Part shown: piece by piece, positions 45,574-53,992 of the stretch
Layout of the letters: each line of letters begins with the position of its first letter
Numbering within the stretch: the first letter of the stretch is position 1
Assembly (NCBI GenBank): GCA_031431475.1
Contig: JANPDL010000022.1
Span: 62,001-126,000 of the forward strand
Reading direction: 5' to 3'
DNA from: JADCCX01 sp031431475
GTDB lineage: Bacteria; Pseudomonadota; Alphaproteobacteria; Rhizobiales; Beijerinckiaceae
Length of the DNA stretch: 64,000 nucleotides
The notes under the pieces: generated by a model
The model's database searches: none
What the model was told of the DNA's origin: nothing
The model's input: the letters and a program-made list of their open reading frames with translations, nothing else
Made by a program: the position numbers and the translations under genes

Positions 45574-45896
45574 ATCCGTGACATTGGCACAAAACCGTTA
45601 CGGAGCCGTATTGATTCGCTTGAGAGGGTTAAGATGCAAGAGGTTTGCTTTTCCTTCTCCCGCTTTTGGGAGAAGGAGAAGCCTGCAGGTCTTCGCTGAT
45701 AACTTGTATAAAGCAGGAAAACCAAAATGGTCGCCCGCATCGCTCTCGCCCAAAAACTTCTCTTCAAGCTCAACGCAAGAGCGCGCGATGCACGCTTCCA
45801 GTTCGCCAATGCAACGACAAATCAGATGGTCGCTCAAACGTCTCAGCTTCACCTCTCCTCCCTCTCCAAAAAACGGGAAAGGGAAAGGAAATGGCG
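45574..45896. repeat. Intergenic region with an inverted repeat element
   Basis: 323 bp without a gene. Two inverted copies of one motif bound the element. The left one is at about 45648-45681, with a 10-bp hairpin TCCTTCTCCC/GGGAGAAGGA (45652-45661 and 45668-45677). The right one is at about 45852-45890 (CTCTCC-AAAAAACGGGAAAGGG). The left end shares CCTTCTCCCG...GGGAGAAGGAGA with the element inside glyS, so both seem to belong to one repeat family. Confidence 0.7.
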
Positions 45897-46727
45897 CTAA
45901 ATCGGCTTCCGCCCCGTCAAACCTTCCGACAGCATCCGCCGGACCTGATCTTCCGCCTGTTTCGTGACCGCTTTACGATCTGTCTCGGGACCCAATGCAA
46001 TCGGATCACCAAACCGCAGCACCATGTCCAGCGTGCCACCCCTTAGGATTCCCATGAGATGCGGCACCATCTCCATGTCCCCATACCAGCCGATGCGGGC
46101 GCGGCCCATGCGGCCCGTCGGCAGGCCGTCCGCGCCGTTGTAGGCCAGCGCAACGGGCTGCAACCAGACCTGCTGGGTCGGGCTTTCCGACAGGATGGCA
46201 TCACGCGCCGCACCCACGAGAGCTGATCGGAATGGCAGGATGCGGTTGCCATCTGACGTTGTGGATTCCGCGAAGATGACGATGGGGTCTCCCTCCTCCA
46301 GCCGCGCCGCAATCTCGCCATTGGCCTTGCCCGTCTCGCCACGCCGGTTGCGGTCCACGAAGATCGAACGTTGCAATTTGGCCAGCAGGCCAAACAGCGG
46401 CCAGGCCTCAACCTCGGATTTGGCAATGAATGCCATCGGCATCACAGAGCCAAGTGCCGTGATATCCAGCCACGAGACATGGTTGGCGAGAATGAGCATG
46501 GGGCGGCCCGTGGCGGGCGCTCCCACCACCTTCACACGCAGGTTGATGATCCTGGCCACGCAACGGTGAAAGATCAGCGGCAGCCAGCGCTTTGTCGGCA
46601 GGTTCAGCTTCCAGCTGGCGTATTGAAACGGAAACAGCACGAGGGCCACAACCACGATCAGGGCGCCCGTGACGCACATGCGGAATGTGCCTTTGGGCTG
46701 GGTCACGTCATCGATGAAGGATGCCAT
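45897..46727 (-). CDS. plsC: Lysophospholipid (1-acylglycerol-3-phosphate) acyltransferase
   Basis: A 276-residue PlsC-family membrane enzyme. It has an N-terminal helix (about 18-38), the catalytic HX4D motif NHVSWLD (H83, D88), the FVDRNRR block and the FAESTTSDG segment that corresponds to FPEGTR. It acylates lysophosphatidate to phosphatidate or a related lipid. The C-terminal half is soluble. It starts 1 bp after the rimI stop, so it belongs to the tsaB-rimI-plsC series. An ornithine lipid acyltransferase (OlsA) is a possible alternative. Confidence 0.9.
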   Translation of the reverse strand: MASFIDDVTQPKGTFRMCVTGALIVVVALVLFPFQYASWKLNLPTKRWLPLIFHRCVARIINLRVKVVGAPATGRPMLILANHVSWLDITALGSVMPMAFIAKSEVEAWPLFGLLAKLQRSIFVDRNRRGETGKANGEIAARLEEGDPIVIFAESTTSDGNRILPFRSALVGAARDAILSESPTQQVWLQPVALAYNGADGLPTGRMGRARIGWYGDMEMVPHLMGILRGGTLDMVLRFGDPIALGPETDRKAVTKQAEDQVRRMLSEGLTGRKPI

Positions 46728-47204
46728 CTACAGGGCCCGCCGCATGACAATGGCGGTGGCTGCCGAGCCATCCGCCTTGCGGTAATAGGCATCACGGCGC
46801 GAGACATCCGTGAAGCCCTGCCGTTTGTAGAGGGCGATGGCAGGCGCGTTGCCCTCCTCCACCTCCAGAAACAGCGTGCGGATGCGATTCAGAACAAGCG
46901 CCTCGCGATGCGCGGCCAGCAGCCGCCCCGCAATGCCCTCGCCCCGACGGCGGGGATGTACGGCGATGGAGAGAATTTCGGCCTCATCCGCAGCGACACG
47001 CGAGAGCACGAAGCCCTCGGTGCCGCTGTCGTGTGCGGCGGCATGGGTCAGGATGTTTTCCTCCGCCAGCAGGCGCTCGAATTCCATCAGGCCCCAGGGA
47101 CGGTCAAACGACGTCGCATGGATTTCCGCCACGTCGCGGGCGTCCGTCATCTCGGCATGGCGGATGACGAGAGGGGCTTTGGCGCGGCCGAATCCGAAGA
47201 TCAT
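46728..47204 (-). CDS. rimI: Ribosomal protein S18 alanine N-acetyltransferase RimI
   Basis: A 158-residue GNAT acetyltransferase. Acetyl-CoA binding motif A is at IAVHPRRRGEGIAGRLL, followed by LFLEVEEGNAPAIALYKRQGF, the RimI-type end. The neighbour tsaB overlaps by ATGA (47201-47204); the tsaB-rimI pairing is conserved in bacteria and supports the name. Its target may be S18 or other N-termini. Confidence 0.93.
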   Translation of the reverse strand: MIFGFGRAKAPLVIRHAEMTDARDVAEIHATSFDRPWGLMEFERLLAEENILTHAAAHDSGTEGFVLSRVAADEAEILSIAVHPRRRGEGIAGRLLAAHREALVLNRIRTLFLEVEEGNAPAIALYKRQGFTDVSRRDAYYRKADGSAATAIVMRRAL

Positions 47205-47929
47205 CTGTGCTGCACTCCCTGCCTGGGAACAGCCTTGCTCTCCTGCGGCGTCGCACTTGGCGCACGCAGATACAGCGGTTTGGGAACGGCGGTGGCGGGA
47301 TCGGCAGCCAGACCGAGGCGCGCCACCCAGGTGACATCCGGTGCTGCCCGCATATCGGCAATGCTGGCCTTCAGCCCCAGCGACATGGCCTCGACCGCGA
47401 GCGCCGCAGCACCCGAACCCGCAAGCTTGACCGGGCCGGAGCCGATGGCGCGGCCAGCTTCCTTCAGACTGATAACCCGCGGGAGAACGATGGTGCGGCC
47501 AGCAGCCGTGAAGGCCTGGAAGAACACAGCGCCGTGCCGCGCATCGATGCCGACGGCGATCACGCCCGATTCCTCGGCGTTGATGAGGGGCGCGGCATAG
47601 GCCGAGAGCGTGGACACGCCCACCACGGGGATTTCGGCGGCGAGCCCGATGGCGCGGGCGGCAGCGATGCCTATGCGCAAACCGGTGAAGCTGCCGGGGC
47701 CGATGCTGACGGCCACACGCTCCAGCGAGGTGAAACCGCCATCGACCAGCTTCATCACGCGCTCGATCATCGGCATCAGCGCCTCGGCATGGCCGGTTGT
47801 CATCTCCTCGCTGTCGAGCGCAATCGGCAAAACGCGGCCCGCCTCCATCACGCAGACGGAACAGGCACCAAGCGCGGTATCAATCGCCAGAACGCGGCGC
47901 GGACGGGGGGGGACGGCAGGATCAGTCAT
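47201..47929 (-). CDS. tsaB: tRNA t6A modification protein TsaB
   Basis: A 242-residue ASKHA-fold partner of TsaD in making N6-threonylcarbamoyladenosine at position 37 of tRNAs. It has VLAIDTALGACSVCV at the N-terminus, the MIERVMK segment and SIGPGSFTGLRIGIAAARAI near 75-95. A GTG start at 47935 is possible, but the ATG at 47929 is preferred. The stop overlaps rimI; glyS ends 71 bp upstream on the same strand. Confidence 0.93.
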   Translation of the reverse strand: MTDPAVPPRPRRVLAIDTALGACSVCVMEAGRVLPIALDSEEMTTGHAEALMPMIERVMKLVDGGFTSLERVAVSIGPGSFTGLRIGIAAARAIGLAAEIPVVGVSTLSAYAAPLINAEESGVIAVGIDARHGAVFFQAFTAAGRTIVLPRVISLKEAGRAIGSGPVKLAGSGAAALAVEAMSLGLKASIADMRAAPDVTWVARLGLAADPATAVPKPLYLRAPSATPQESKAVPRQGVQHR

Positions 47930-47999
47930 TCCCACTGCTGTGCATCACTTTCAGGCGGATTTGAAGCGGGAAGCGAGGGACATGACAGGAAAACCCGGT

Positions 48000-50324
48000 T
48001 TAACCCGCCACCTTGCCGAAATCGGCGACCGTTGCCGTCACACGCCGCAGCTGGGCCAGCAGGCGCAGGCGGTTGAGCCGCACCTCGGCTTCAGGGGCAT
48101 TGACCAGCACAGCCTCGAAGAATTCATCGACCGGTGCGCGCAGGCGGGCCATCGCGGCCATGGCTGCGGCGTAATCCTCCCTTGCCATCGCTTCGCTGAC
48201 AGTCGCTTCCTCTGTTGCGAGCGCCTTCTGCAGGTCGTGCTCCTGAAAGGCGACGAGGAATTCTGCATCGACAGCCCCCTCGAAAGCCCCTTCACCGTCC
48301 TTCTTCTCCTCGGCCCGCAGGATATTGGCTGCGCGCTTGTAGCCCGCAAGCAAGGTCTTGCCGTCTTCCGTCGCGAGGAAGGCGGAGAGCGCATGGACGC
48401 GGTTGACGATGGACAGGAGGTCGTCGCTGTTTCCCTTCCCCCCTGGGGGAAGGTGGCCGCCGGAGGCGGACGGATGAGGGTGAATCCCTGCCGTCCGGGA
48501 TTTGCCCTCATCCGTCAGGCTCCGCCTGCCACCTTCTCCCGAGGGAGAAGGAGAGGCGTTTGCGCCCGCGCCCAGCACCGCATCCACCAGATCATGCCGC
48601 GCGCCCTGCTCCCGGAGCATGACCTTCAGGCGTTCGTGGAAGAAGGAGAGGAGGTCAGCCATTTCTTGTGCTTGAACAACTGGGTCTTTCGAATCGTGGA
48701 ACTGCGGGACCCTTTGAATCTCAAGCTTCGTAATGCCGACCAAAGACATCTTTATTGGGTTTGTTGTCGGTGTTTTTAGTTTTTGCCTCACACCAAACAG
48801 TTTGTCCCCCAATTCAACCCTAACCCCATTCTCCACCACCAGCCGAATAACCCCCAGCGCAGCCCTTCTCAGCGCATACGGATCCTTGCTCCCCGTTGGC
48901 TTTTCATCAATCGCCCAGAAGCCCACCAGCGTATCCAGCTTGTCCGCCAGTGCCACCGCGATACTCACCGGCTTCGTCGGCACGCGATCCGATGGACCTT
49001 GCGGCTTGTAGTGTTCCTCGATGGCCGCGCAGACCTCTGATACGTGGCCTTCGAGCCCGGCGTAATACCGCCCCATCAGCCCCTGCAATTCCGGAAACTC
49101 GCCCACCATCTCGGTCGCGAGATCGGCCTTGGCCAGCATCGCGGCTTTCCGCGCAAGCTTCGGATCAGCCCCCACCAGCGGCGCGATCTCCTCGGCCAGC
49201 GCCGCGATGCGCTCGACGCGCTCGTATTGCGTGCCGAGCTTCTCGTGGAAACGGGTTGTCTTCAGCTTCTCGGCCCGCACCTCCAGCGACACCTTCTGGT
49301 CGGTCTCCCAGAAGAAGCGCGCATCGGACAGCCGCGCCCGGATGACGCGGCCATTGCCTGCAATGATGACCGCGCCACCGTCATCGGCTTCCACGTTGGC
49401 GGTGGCGATGAAGCGGTTGGCGAGCTTGCCCGTTTTCGGATCGCGCACCACGAAACATTTCTGGTTCGCCCGGATCGTCAGACGCACGGCCTCCTGCGGC
49501 ACAGCGAGGAATTCTTCCTCGAAACTGCCCATCAGCGGCACGGGCCATTCCACGAGGCCCGCCACCTCGTCCGCCAGCGCCTCATCCTCCACCAGTTCCA
49601 GCCCCTGCGCAAAACAGAGCTGTCTGGCCTCGTGCAGGATGATGTCCTTGCGGCGCGTGGGATCGGCGATCACCTTGGCGGCTTCGAGTTTCGCCAGATA
49701 ATCATCGAGGCGCTTCACCTTGATAGGCTTTCCGTCGCTCATGAAACGGTGGCCGTAAGTGATGTTGCCCGACGTGATGCCGCCTGCCTCGAAGCGCACG
49801 ATCTCCGGCTCCTCATGCTCCTCCGCGAAGGTGCACAGGATGGAGCGCAGTGGGCGCACCCAGCGGAAACTGGTGCCGGACGCGCTGTCCGCACCCCAGC
49901 GCATTGATTTCGGCCAGGGGAAGCTCTTGATCACAGCGGGGATGATCTCTGCCAGCACCTCGGTCGTCGCACGGCCCGGCCTTTCGATCACGGCGATATA
50001 GCTGTCGCCCTTTTTCGGATCGCTCTGCACGATGGCCTGATCGATGGAGGTGAGGCCAGCGCTTTTGAGAAACCCGTCAATCGCCTGCTGCGGCGCGCCG
50101 ACGCGCGGGCCTTTCTTTTCCTCGCGCACGTCCTGGCCCTGCTTTGGCAGGCCATGGACCGCAAGCGTGAGACGACGCGGCGTGACGAAGGTGCGCGCGC
50201 CTTCATAGAGGAAGCCAGCTGAAACCAGCTGGTCCGTGACCAGCTTTTTCAGGTCCTCCGCAGCACGCGCCTGCATGCGGGCGGGGATTTCTTCGGAGAA
50301 GAGTTCAAGGAGAAGATCAGCCAT
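48000..50324 (-). CDS. glyS: Glycyl-tRNA synthetase beta subunit with an in-frame repeat insertion
   Basis: A 774-residue GlyS of the alpha2-beta2 glycyl-tRNA synthetase. It starts MADLLLELFSEEIPARMQ, has the HD-like and anticodon-binding regions (DDLLSIVNRVHALSAFL, YKRAANILRAEEKKDG) and ends AVTATVADFGKVAG-like (VTATVADFGKVAG). It is clearly longer than the ~690-720 residues I expect. About 44 extra residues (ASPSPSGEGGRRS to GGKGNS) lie between LGAG and DDLL and are encoded by a palindromic repeat element. A second unusual AT-rich stretch lies before it. glyQ is not adjacent. Confidence 0.95.
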   Translation of the reverse strand: MADLLLELFSEEIPARMQARAAEDLKKLVTDQLVSAGFLYEGARTFVTPRRLTLAVHGLPKQGQDVREEKKGPRVGAPQQAIDGFLKSAGLTSIDQAIVQSDPKKGDSYIAVIERPGRATTEVLAEIIPAVIKSFPWPKSMRWGADSASGTSFRWVRPLRSILCTFAEEHEEPEIVRFEAGGITSGNITYGHRFMSDGKPIKVKRLDDYLAKLEAAKVIADPTRRKDIILHEARQLCFAQGLELVEDEALADEVAGLVEWPVPLMGSFEEEFLAVPQEAVRLTIRANQKCFVVRDPKTGKLANRFIATANVEADDGGAVIIAGNGRVIRARLSDARFFWETDQKVSLEVRAEKLKTTRFHEKLGTQYERVERIAALAEEIAPLVGADPKLARKAAMLAKADLATEMVGEFPELQGLMGRYYAGLEGHVSEVCAAIEEHYKPQGPSDRVPTKPVSIAVALADKLDTLVGFWAIDEKPTGSKDPYALRRAALGVIRLVVENGVRVELGDKLFGVRQKLKTPTTNPIKMSLVGITKLEIQRVPQFHDSKDPVVQAQEMADLLSFFHERLKVMLREQGARHDLVDAVLGAGANASPSPSGEGGRRSLTDEGKSRTAGIHPHPSASGGHLPPGGKGNSDDLLSIVNRVHALSAFLATEDGKTLLAGYKRAANILRAEEKKDGEGAFEGAVDAEFLVAFQEHDLQKALATEEATVSEAMAREDYAAAMAAMARLRAPVDEFFEAVLVNAPEAEVRLNRLRLLAQLRRVTATVADFGKVAG
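48430..48557. repeat. Palindromic repeat element inside glyS
   Basis: An inverted repeat of about 128 bp. The left arm contains CTTCCCCCCTGGGGGAAGG then TGGCCGCCGGAGGCGGACGG and ATGAGGG. The right arm contains CCCTCATCCGTCAGGCTCCG, CCTGCCACCTTCTCCC and GAGGGAGAAGG. Each outer end is itself a hairpin, and AATCCC/GGGATT forms a third in the centre. It is read through in frame by glyS. The style is that of intergenic repeats of Hyphomicrobiales. Confidence 0.9.
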
Positions 50325-50364
50325 GGCTGTGGCTTAATGCGGGGAGAGGAAGCTGTCGAGAGCG

Positions 50365-50751
50365 CTACTTCCCAACCCGCGCTGTGATCTCGATCTCCAC
50401 CTTCATCTCCGGCTTCAGCAGCGCCGTGACCACGTAGATGCTTGCCGCAGGGCCGATGGTGCCCAAGACCTCGCCACAGACCTTCAGCACGGTCTCGCAA
50501 TAGCTGTGATCGATGACGAAATACTGGCAGCGCACAATGTGCTTCAGTGAGGATTTTGCCTCTTTCAGCACGCTTTCCACCGTGCGGAAGATGTTGCGCG
50601 TCTGCTCCGCCACGTCATGCGGCATCGACATGCTGGTGTAATCATAGCCCGTGGTGCCGGAGATAAAGACGAGATCGCCATCCACCACGGCGCGGGAATA
50701 GCCATAGGCCGTCTCGAACGGGGATCCCGTGGTGATGAGCTTGCGTGTCAT
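50365..50751 (-). CDS. RidA/YjgF family protein
   Basis: A 128-residue RidA-fold protein. The N-terminal GSPFETAYGYSRAVVDG, the central ISGTTGYDY and the C-terminal ALLKPEMKVEIEITA are typical. RidA proteins hydrolyse reactive enamines or imines from PLP enzymes; subgroups have other roles. The arginine needed for imine deamination in canonical RidA (IRVE) is not obvious here, where IEIEI-type residues occur. The start is the ATG at 50751, overlapping the MFS stop (ATGA). A far longer open frame upstream is an artefact. Confidence 0.88.
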   Translation of the reverse strand: MTRKLITTGSPFETAYGYSRAVVDGDLVFISGTTGYDYTSMSMPHDVAEQTRNIFRTVESVLKEAKSSLKHIVRCQYFVIDHSYCETVLKVCGEVLGTIGPAASIYVVTALLKPEMKVEIEITARVGK

Positions 50752-51974
50752 GCGTAGACGCCTGTCATGCGGGCCTCGCGCCGCTTCAGCAGCAACCATC
50801 CCACGATCAGGAGATTGATGCCATTCCAGAATAGGCCATTGAGGAACGCCATGCGGTAGGACAGGAAATAATCGAAAATCCAGCCTGAAAGCACGCCGCC
50901 CACTGCCATGCCGAGGATGGTGGAGGTGATGACGATGCCGATCTTCGCGCCGGCCTCCTCCGGCGGCAGGTATTCCCGCGCGATCACAGCATACATCGGC
51001 ACGATGCCGCCCTGAAACAGGCCGAAGATGGCAGAAATGACATAGAGCGAGGTCAAGCCATCGAACCAGAGATAGAGAAACAGGGCTGCCGCCTGCATGC
51101 CGGAGCCGATCATCAGCACGGAAAGCCCACCGATGCGATCCGCCAGAAAGCCTGAACTCACCCGGCTGATGATGCCCAGCGACAGCATCAGCGACAGCAT
51201 TTCCGCACCGCGCGCCACGCCATAACCAAGGTCGGCACAATAGGCCACGATATGCACCTGCGGCATCGACATGGCGATGCAGCAGCCGAAGCCTGCGAAA
51301 GCCAGCGCCACCAGGAACGTGTTGGTGGAGACACCAAGGCCCAGCCGGTTCGCCGCCGCTTTCGCCTGCGAGCGGTCCACCGAGGGCTTGCGGCGGAACG
51401 CTGGCGCGATCAGCAGCATGAAAACGAACACGAAGAGGCCGACCGCCATATGCGTCCAGCGCCAGCCCTGCGCTTCCATCAGCTTCTGGAAGACGGGGGA
51501 CCACAGCGCTCCCGCGAGATAATTGCCGGTGGCGGTGATGGCGACAGCGAGGCCCCTGTTTTTCTCGAACCAGTGCGAGATATCGGCGATCAGCGGCGCA
51601 AAGCCGATGGAGGCCCCGATGCCGATAAGCACATGGGCCAGCGCGAAGGTGAGGATGGAGGGCGACATCCCCGCCAGCACGTAGCCCAAGCCCTGTGACA
51701 CGGCTCCGATGACGATGGGCAGCACGATGCCGAAGCGGTCCATCAGGCGGCCCATGCCAATGGCAGCGGCGGCAAAGCCGATCATCATGCAGGTGTATGG
51801 GAACGACGCCGAGCCTCTGAGCGTGCCGAACTCGGCCTGCACGGTGGGAAGCGCGACCACGACCGACCATGAGCCGACGCAGGCGATGGTGGCGAGCAGC
51901 AGCGACAACGCGAGGCGGAACCAGGCGTAGTGGCTGTCGGGGGCGTAGCGAGAATCGGCTGGCAAGGCTGTCAT
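50748..51974 (-). CDS. MFS transporter
   Basis: A 408-residue major facilitator with about 12 hydrophobic helices. The helix 2-3 loop shows GRLMDRFG, which is the MFS signature, and a matching FLADRIGG occurs in the second half (about 265). Sequence style (DISHWFEKNRGLAVAITATGNYLAGALW) is that of the monocarboxylate/oxalate-type group. The start is the ATG at 51974 (MTALPADSRY). It is coupled to RidA, so its substrate may be an amino or keto acid, which is inference. Confidence 0.9.
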   Translation of the reverse strand: MTALPADSRYAPDSHYAWFRLALSLLLATIACVGSWSVVVALPTVQAEFGTLRGSASFPYTCMMIGFAAAAIGMGRLMDRFGIVLPIVIGAVSQGLGYVLAGMSPSILTFALAHVLIGIGASIGFAPLIADISHWFEKNRGLAVAITATGNYLAGALWSPVFQKLMEAQGWRWTHMAVGLFVFVFMLLIAPAFRRKPSVDRSQAKAAANRLGLGVSTNTFLVALAFAGFGCCIAMSMPQVHIVAYCADLGYGVARGAEMLSLMLSLGIISRVSSGFLADRIGGLSVLMIGSGMQAAALFLYLWFDGLTSLYVISAIFGLFQGGIVPMYAVIAREYLPPEEAGAKIGIVITSTILGMAVGGVLSGWIFDYFLSYRMAFLNGLFWNGINLLIVGWLLLKRREARMTGVYA

Positions 51975-52169
51975 GGCCCTGTTATCACGGGCGCGACAAG
52001 CTGCCGTCAAACAAGCTTATGTGATGGAAAAATTGCATCCGGGTTGTGCTTTTAAAGAAGTTCCTTCGAATCAAGTCCTGAACCCACTCCTTGAACCAAG
52101 GCGCAACGGTTGCTTCCACGCAGCTGACGCTCGTGCTTCAGCAGTGTAGCCATTTGCAATCTGATGAAT

Positions 52170-52182
52170 GTTATACTATAAC
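52170..52182 (+). promoter_or_regulatory. Zur-type operator
   Basis: GTTATA-C-TATAAC is a perfect 6-1-6 palindrome and sits in AATGTTATACTATAAC. It matches the core of the known Zur box (TGTTATANTATAACA). It lies 29 bp before the miniprotein gene and the znuC series, and between them and the divergent MFS gene. Zinc-bound Zur would repress the operon. Confidence 0.8.
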
Positions 52183-52210
52183 GAGCTATACCAAGCCCAG
52201 AGTTTGTCCC

Positions 52211-52348
52211 ATGGCACAAGTCCACCAGCATCATGCTGTTTCGCCCCAGCCGCATTTCTCGCTGCTGCGGCTGTCTGCGCCTGAGCGGCTGGCAGGCGTG
52301 AGCATTGTGATCGCTGCCTTGTGGCTTGGTGTCTGGTGGGCGCTCTGA
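52211..52348 (+). CDS. 45-residue His-rich membrane miniprotein
   Basis: A small protein between the Zur box and znuC. The N-terminal half has a cluster of histidines (QVHQHHAVSPQPHF), then a single membrane helix (LAGVSIVIAALWLGVWWAL) ends the protein. The TGA lies 2 bp before the znuC ATG, so it is in the operon. A longer frame to 52091 would run through the operator and is rejected. It could be a zinc-binding accessory subunit of the transporter; I know no named family. Confidence 0.6.
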   Translation: MAQVHQHHAVSPQPHFSLLRLSAPERLAGVSIVIAALWLGVWWAL

Positions 52349-52350
52349 TC

Positions 52351-53094
52351 ATGGCCGCTTCCGCAGTCCATTTCAGCGATCTCACGCTGGGCTATGACCG
52401 GTACCCTGCTGTGCATCACCTCAACGGCATTGTGGATGCTGGCAGCCTGCTGGCGGTCGTCGGACCCAATGGTGCGGGCAAATCCACCTTGCTCAAGGGC
52501 CTCGTCGGAACCCTGAAACCATTGCAAGGCACGATCGGGCTGGGATCGATCAAGCGTCAGGACATCGCATATCTGCCGCAAGCCGCTGATATTGATCGCA
52601 CATTTCCATTGTCTGTATTCGATCTCGTTGCCGCCGGAAACTGGCATCGCAAAGGGTTGTTCGGCGGCTTCAGCCGGGCTGACCAGCACGCCATTTCCGA
52701 TGCCCTGATGGCGGTTGGCCTTGGCGGCTTCGAGAACCGCGTAATCGGTGCTCTTTCAGGAGGACAACTCCAGCGCGCTCTGTTTGCACGCCTGCTGCTG
52801 CAGGACGCCAGGCTGATTCTTCTTGACGAGCCTTTCACCGCCATCGACACCAAGACGACGGCGGATCTGCTGGCTTTGATCAGCCGATGGCATGGTGAAA
52901 AGCGCACAGTGATCGCCGTGCTTCACGACATGGATGTGGTTAAACAGCATTTCCCGCAGACCTTGCTGCTGGCGCGAGAGACCATAGCCTGGGGCGATAC
53001 GGTCGAAACATTGCGCCCCGAAAACCTGTTGCGTGCGCGCCGCATGATCGAAGCGCATGATCCCCACGCCGCCGTTTGTGACCGTGCGGCCTGA
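52351..53094 (+). CDS. znuC: Zinc ABC transporter ATPase ZnuC
   Basis: A 247-residue ABC ATPase of the metal-ion group. Walker A is GPNGAGKST near 37-45, the signature ALSGGQLQRALFARLL and Walker B LILLDEPFTAID. LPQAADIDRTFPLSVFDLV is the ZnuC/MntB-type Q-loop. The start is the ATG at 52351, 2 bp after the miniprotein stop. It energises zinc import by ZnuB. Manganese specificity cannot be ruled out from this gene alone, but the Zur boxes speak for zinc. Confidence 0.92.
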   Translation: MAASAVHFSDLTLGYDRYPAVHHLNGIVDAGSLLAVVGPNGAGKSTLLKGLVGTLKPLQGTIGLGSIKRQDIAYLPQAADIDRTFPLSVFDLVAAGNWHRKGLFGGFSRADQHAISDALMAVGLGGFENRVIGALSGGQLQRALFARLLLQDARLILLDEPFTAIDTKTTADLLALISRWHGEKRTVIAVLHDMDVVKQHFPQTLLLARETIAWGDTVETLRPENLLRARRMIEAHDPHAAVCDRAA

Positions 53095-53095
53095 T

Positions 53096-53120
53096 CTCTT
53101 CTCGTCCTGAGCCTGTCGAG
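53096..53120. repeat. REP-like fragment between znuC and znuB
   Basis: CGTCCTGAGCCTGTCGAG resembles half of the very common bacterial REP sequence CCTTCGACAGGCTCAGGACGA (complement). No second arm is present. It fills the only gap in the ATPase-permease junction. Confidence 0.45.
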
Positions 53121-53122
53121 TG

Positions 53123-53992
53123 ATGATCTACGACGCACTCTTTGCCCCATTCGCGGAATTCACCTTCATGCGCCGCGCACTGGTTGGCGGTCTTGCCCTG
53201 TCCATATCAGGAGGCCCCGTTGGCGTGTTCCTGATGCTGCGTCGCATGAGCCTGACGGGCGATGCCATGGCCCATGCCATCCTGCCCGGCGTCGCCGTGG
53301 GATATCTCCTGTTCGGCCTCTCGATCTGGCCGATGACGCTGGGAGGGTTGATTGCCGGGTTTGCCGTGGCGCTGCTGGCCGGTCTGGTGGCGCGGGTCAC
53401 CGTGCTGAAGGAAGATGCATTGCTGGCCGCATTCTATCTGCTGTCGCTGGCACTTGGTGTCACCATTGTATCGCTCAAGGGCTCCAACGTCGATCTACTG
53501 CATGTGCTATTCGGCTCTGTGCTGGCCCTTGGCGATGATACTTTGCTTCTGCTCGCCGGAATTTCCACTATCACACTTGCGGTCATGGCGCTGATCTACC
53601 GCCCGCTGGTGCTGGATACCGTGGACCCCGGTTTCCTGCGCTCCGTCTCGGGCTCTGGAACGCCGGTGCATCTGATCTTTCTGGCGCTGGTAGTTCTGAA
53701 TCTGGTGGGCGGCTTTAACGCGCTGGGGACATTGCTGGCCGTCGGCCTGATGATGCTTCCCGCCGCTGCGAGCCGCTTCTGGTCGGCAGATATCACCGCC
53801 ATGATCGGAATCTCCGTGCTCATCGGCTGTCTCTCGACCTTTGGTGGTCTGCTGGTATCGTATCATGTCAGCCTTGCTGCAGGACCGACGATCATTCTGG
53901 CGGCGGGGACCCTCTATCTCGTTTCCATTGCGTTTGGCCGCAGGGAAGGACTTGTCTGGAAGCTCTTCCCTTCGCCTCATCTTTCTGCTTGA
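53123..53992 (+). CDS. znuB: Zinc ABC transporter permease ZnuB
   Basis: A 289-residue polytopic permease of the ABC-3 family with about eight membrane helices. The N-terminal FMRRALVGGLALSISGGPVGVFLMLRRMSLTGDAMAHAILPGVAVGYLL pattern (positions about 15-60) is the family hallmark, including the conserved histidine. GFNALGTLLAVGLMMLPAAASRFW is the second conserved block. The ATG at 53123 is preferred to the overlapping GTG at 53120. znuA follows after 33 bp containing a second Zur-like site. Confidence 0.92.
   Translation: MIYDALFAPFAEFTFMRRALVGGLALSISGGPVGVFLMLRRMSLTGDAMAHAILPGVAVGYLLFGLSIWPMTLGGLIAGFAVALLAGLVARVTVLKEDALLAAFYLLSLALGVTIVSLKGSNVDLLHVLFGSVLALGDDTLLLLAGISTITLAVMALIYRPLVLDTVDPGFLRSVSGSGTPVHLIFLALVVLNLVGGFNALGTLLAVGLMMLPAAASRFWSADITAMIGISVLIGCLSTFGGLLVSYHVSLAAGPTIILAAGTLYLVSIAFGRREGLVWKLFPSPHLSA

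Noticed and set aside
50752..51870. Long N-terminal extension of the RidA frame
   Set aside because: It is antisense-like low-complexity H/R/G sequence that covers the MFS gene in another frame; the ATGA overlap marks the true start.
52091..52210. Extended start of the zinc miniprotein
   Set aside because: It would translate through the Zur operator; the ATG at 52211 is more sensible.
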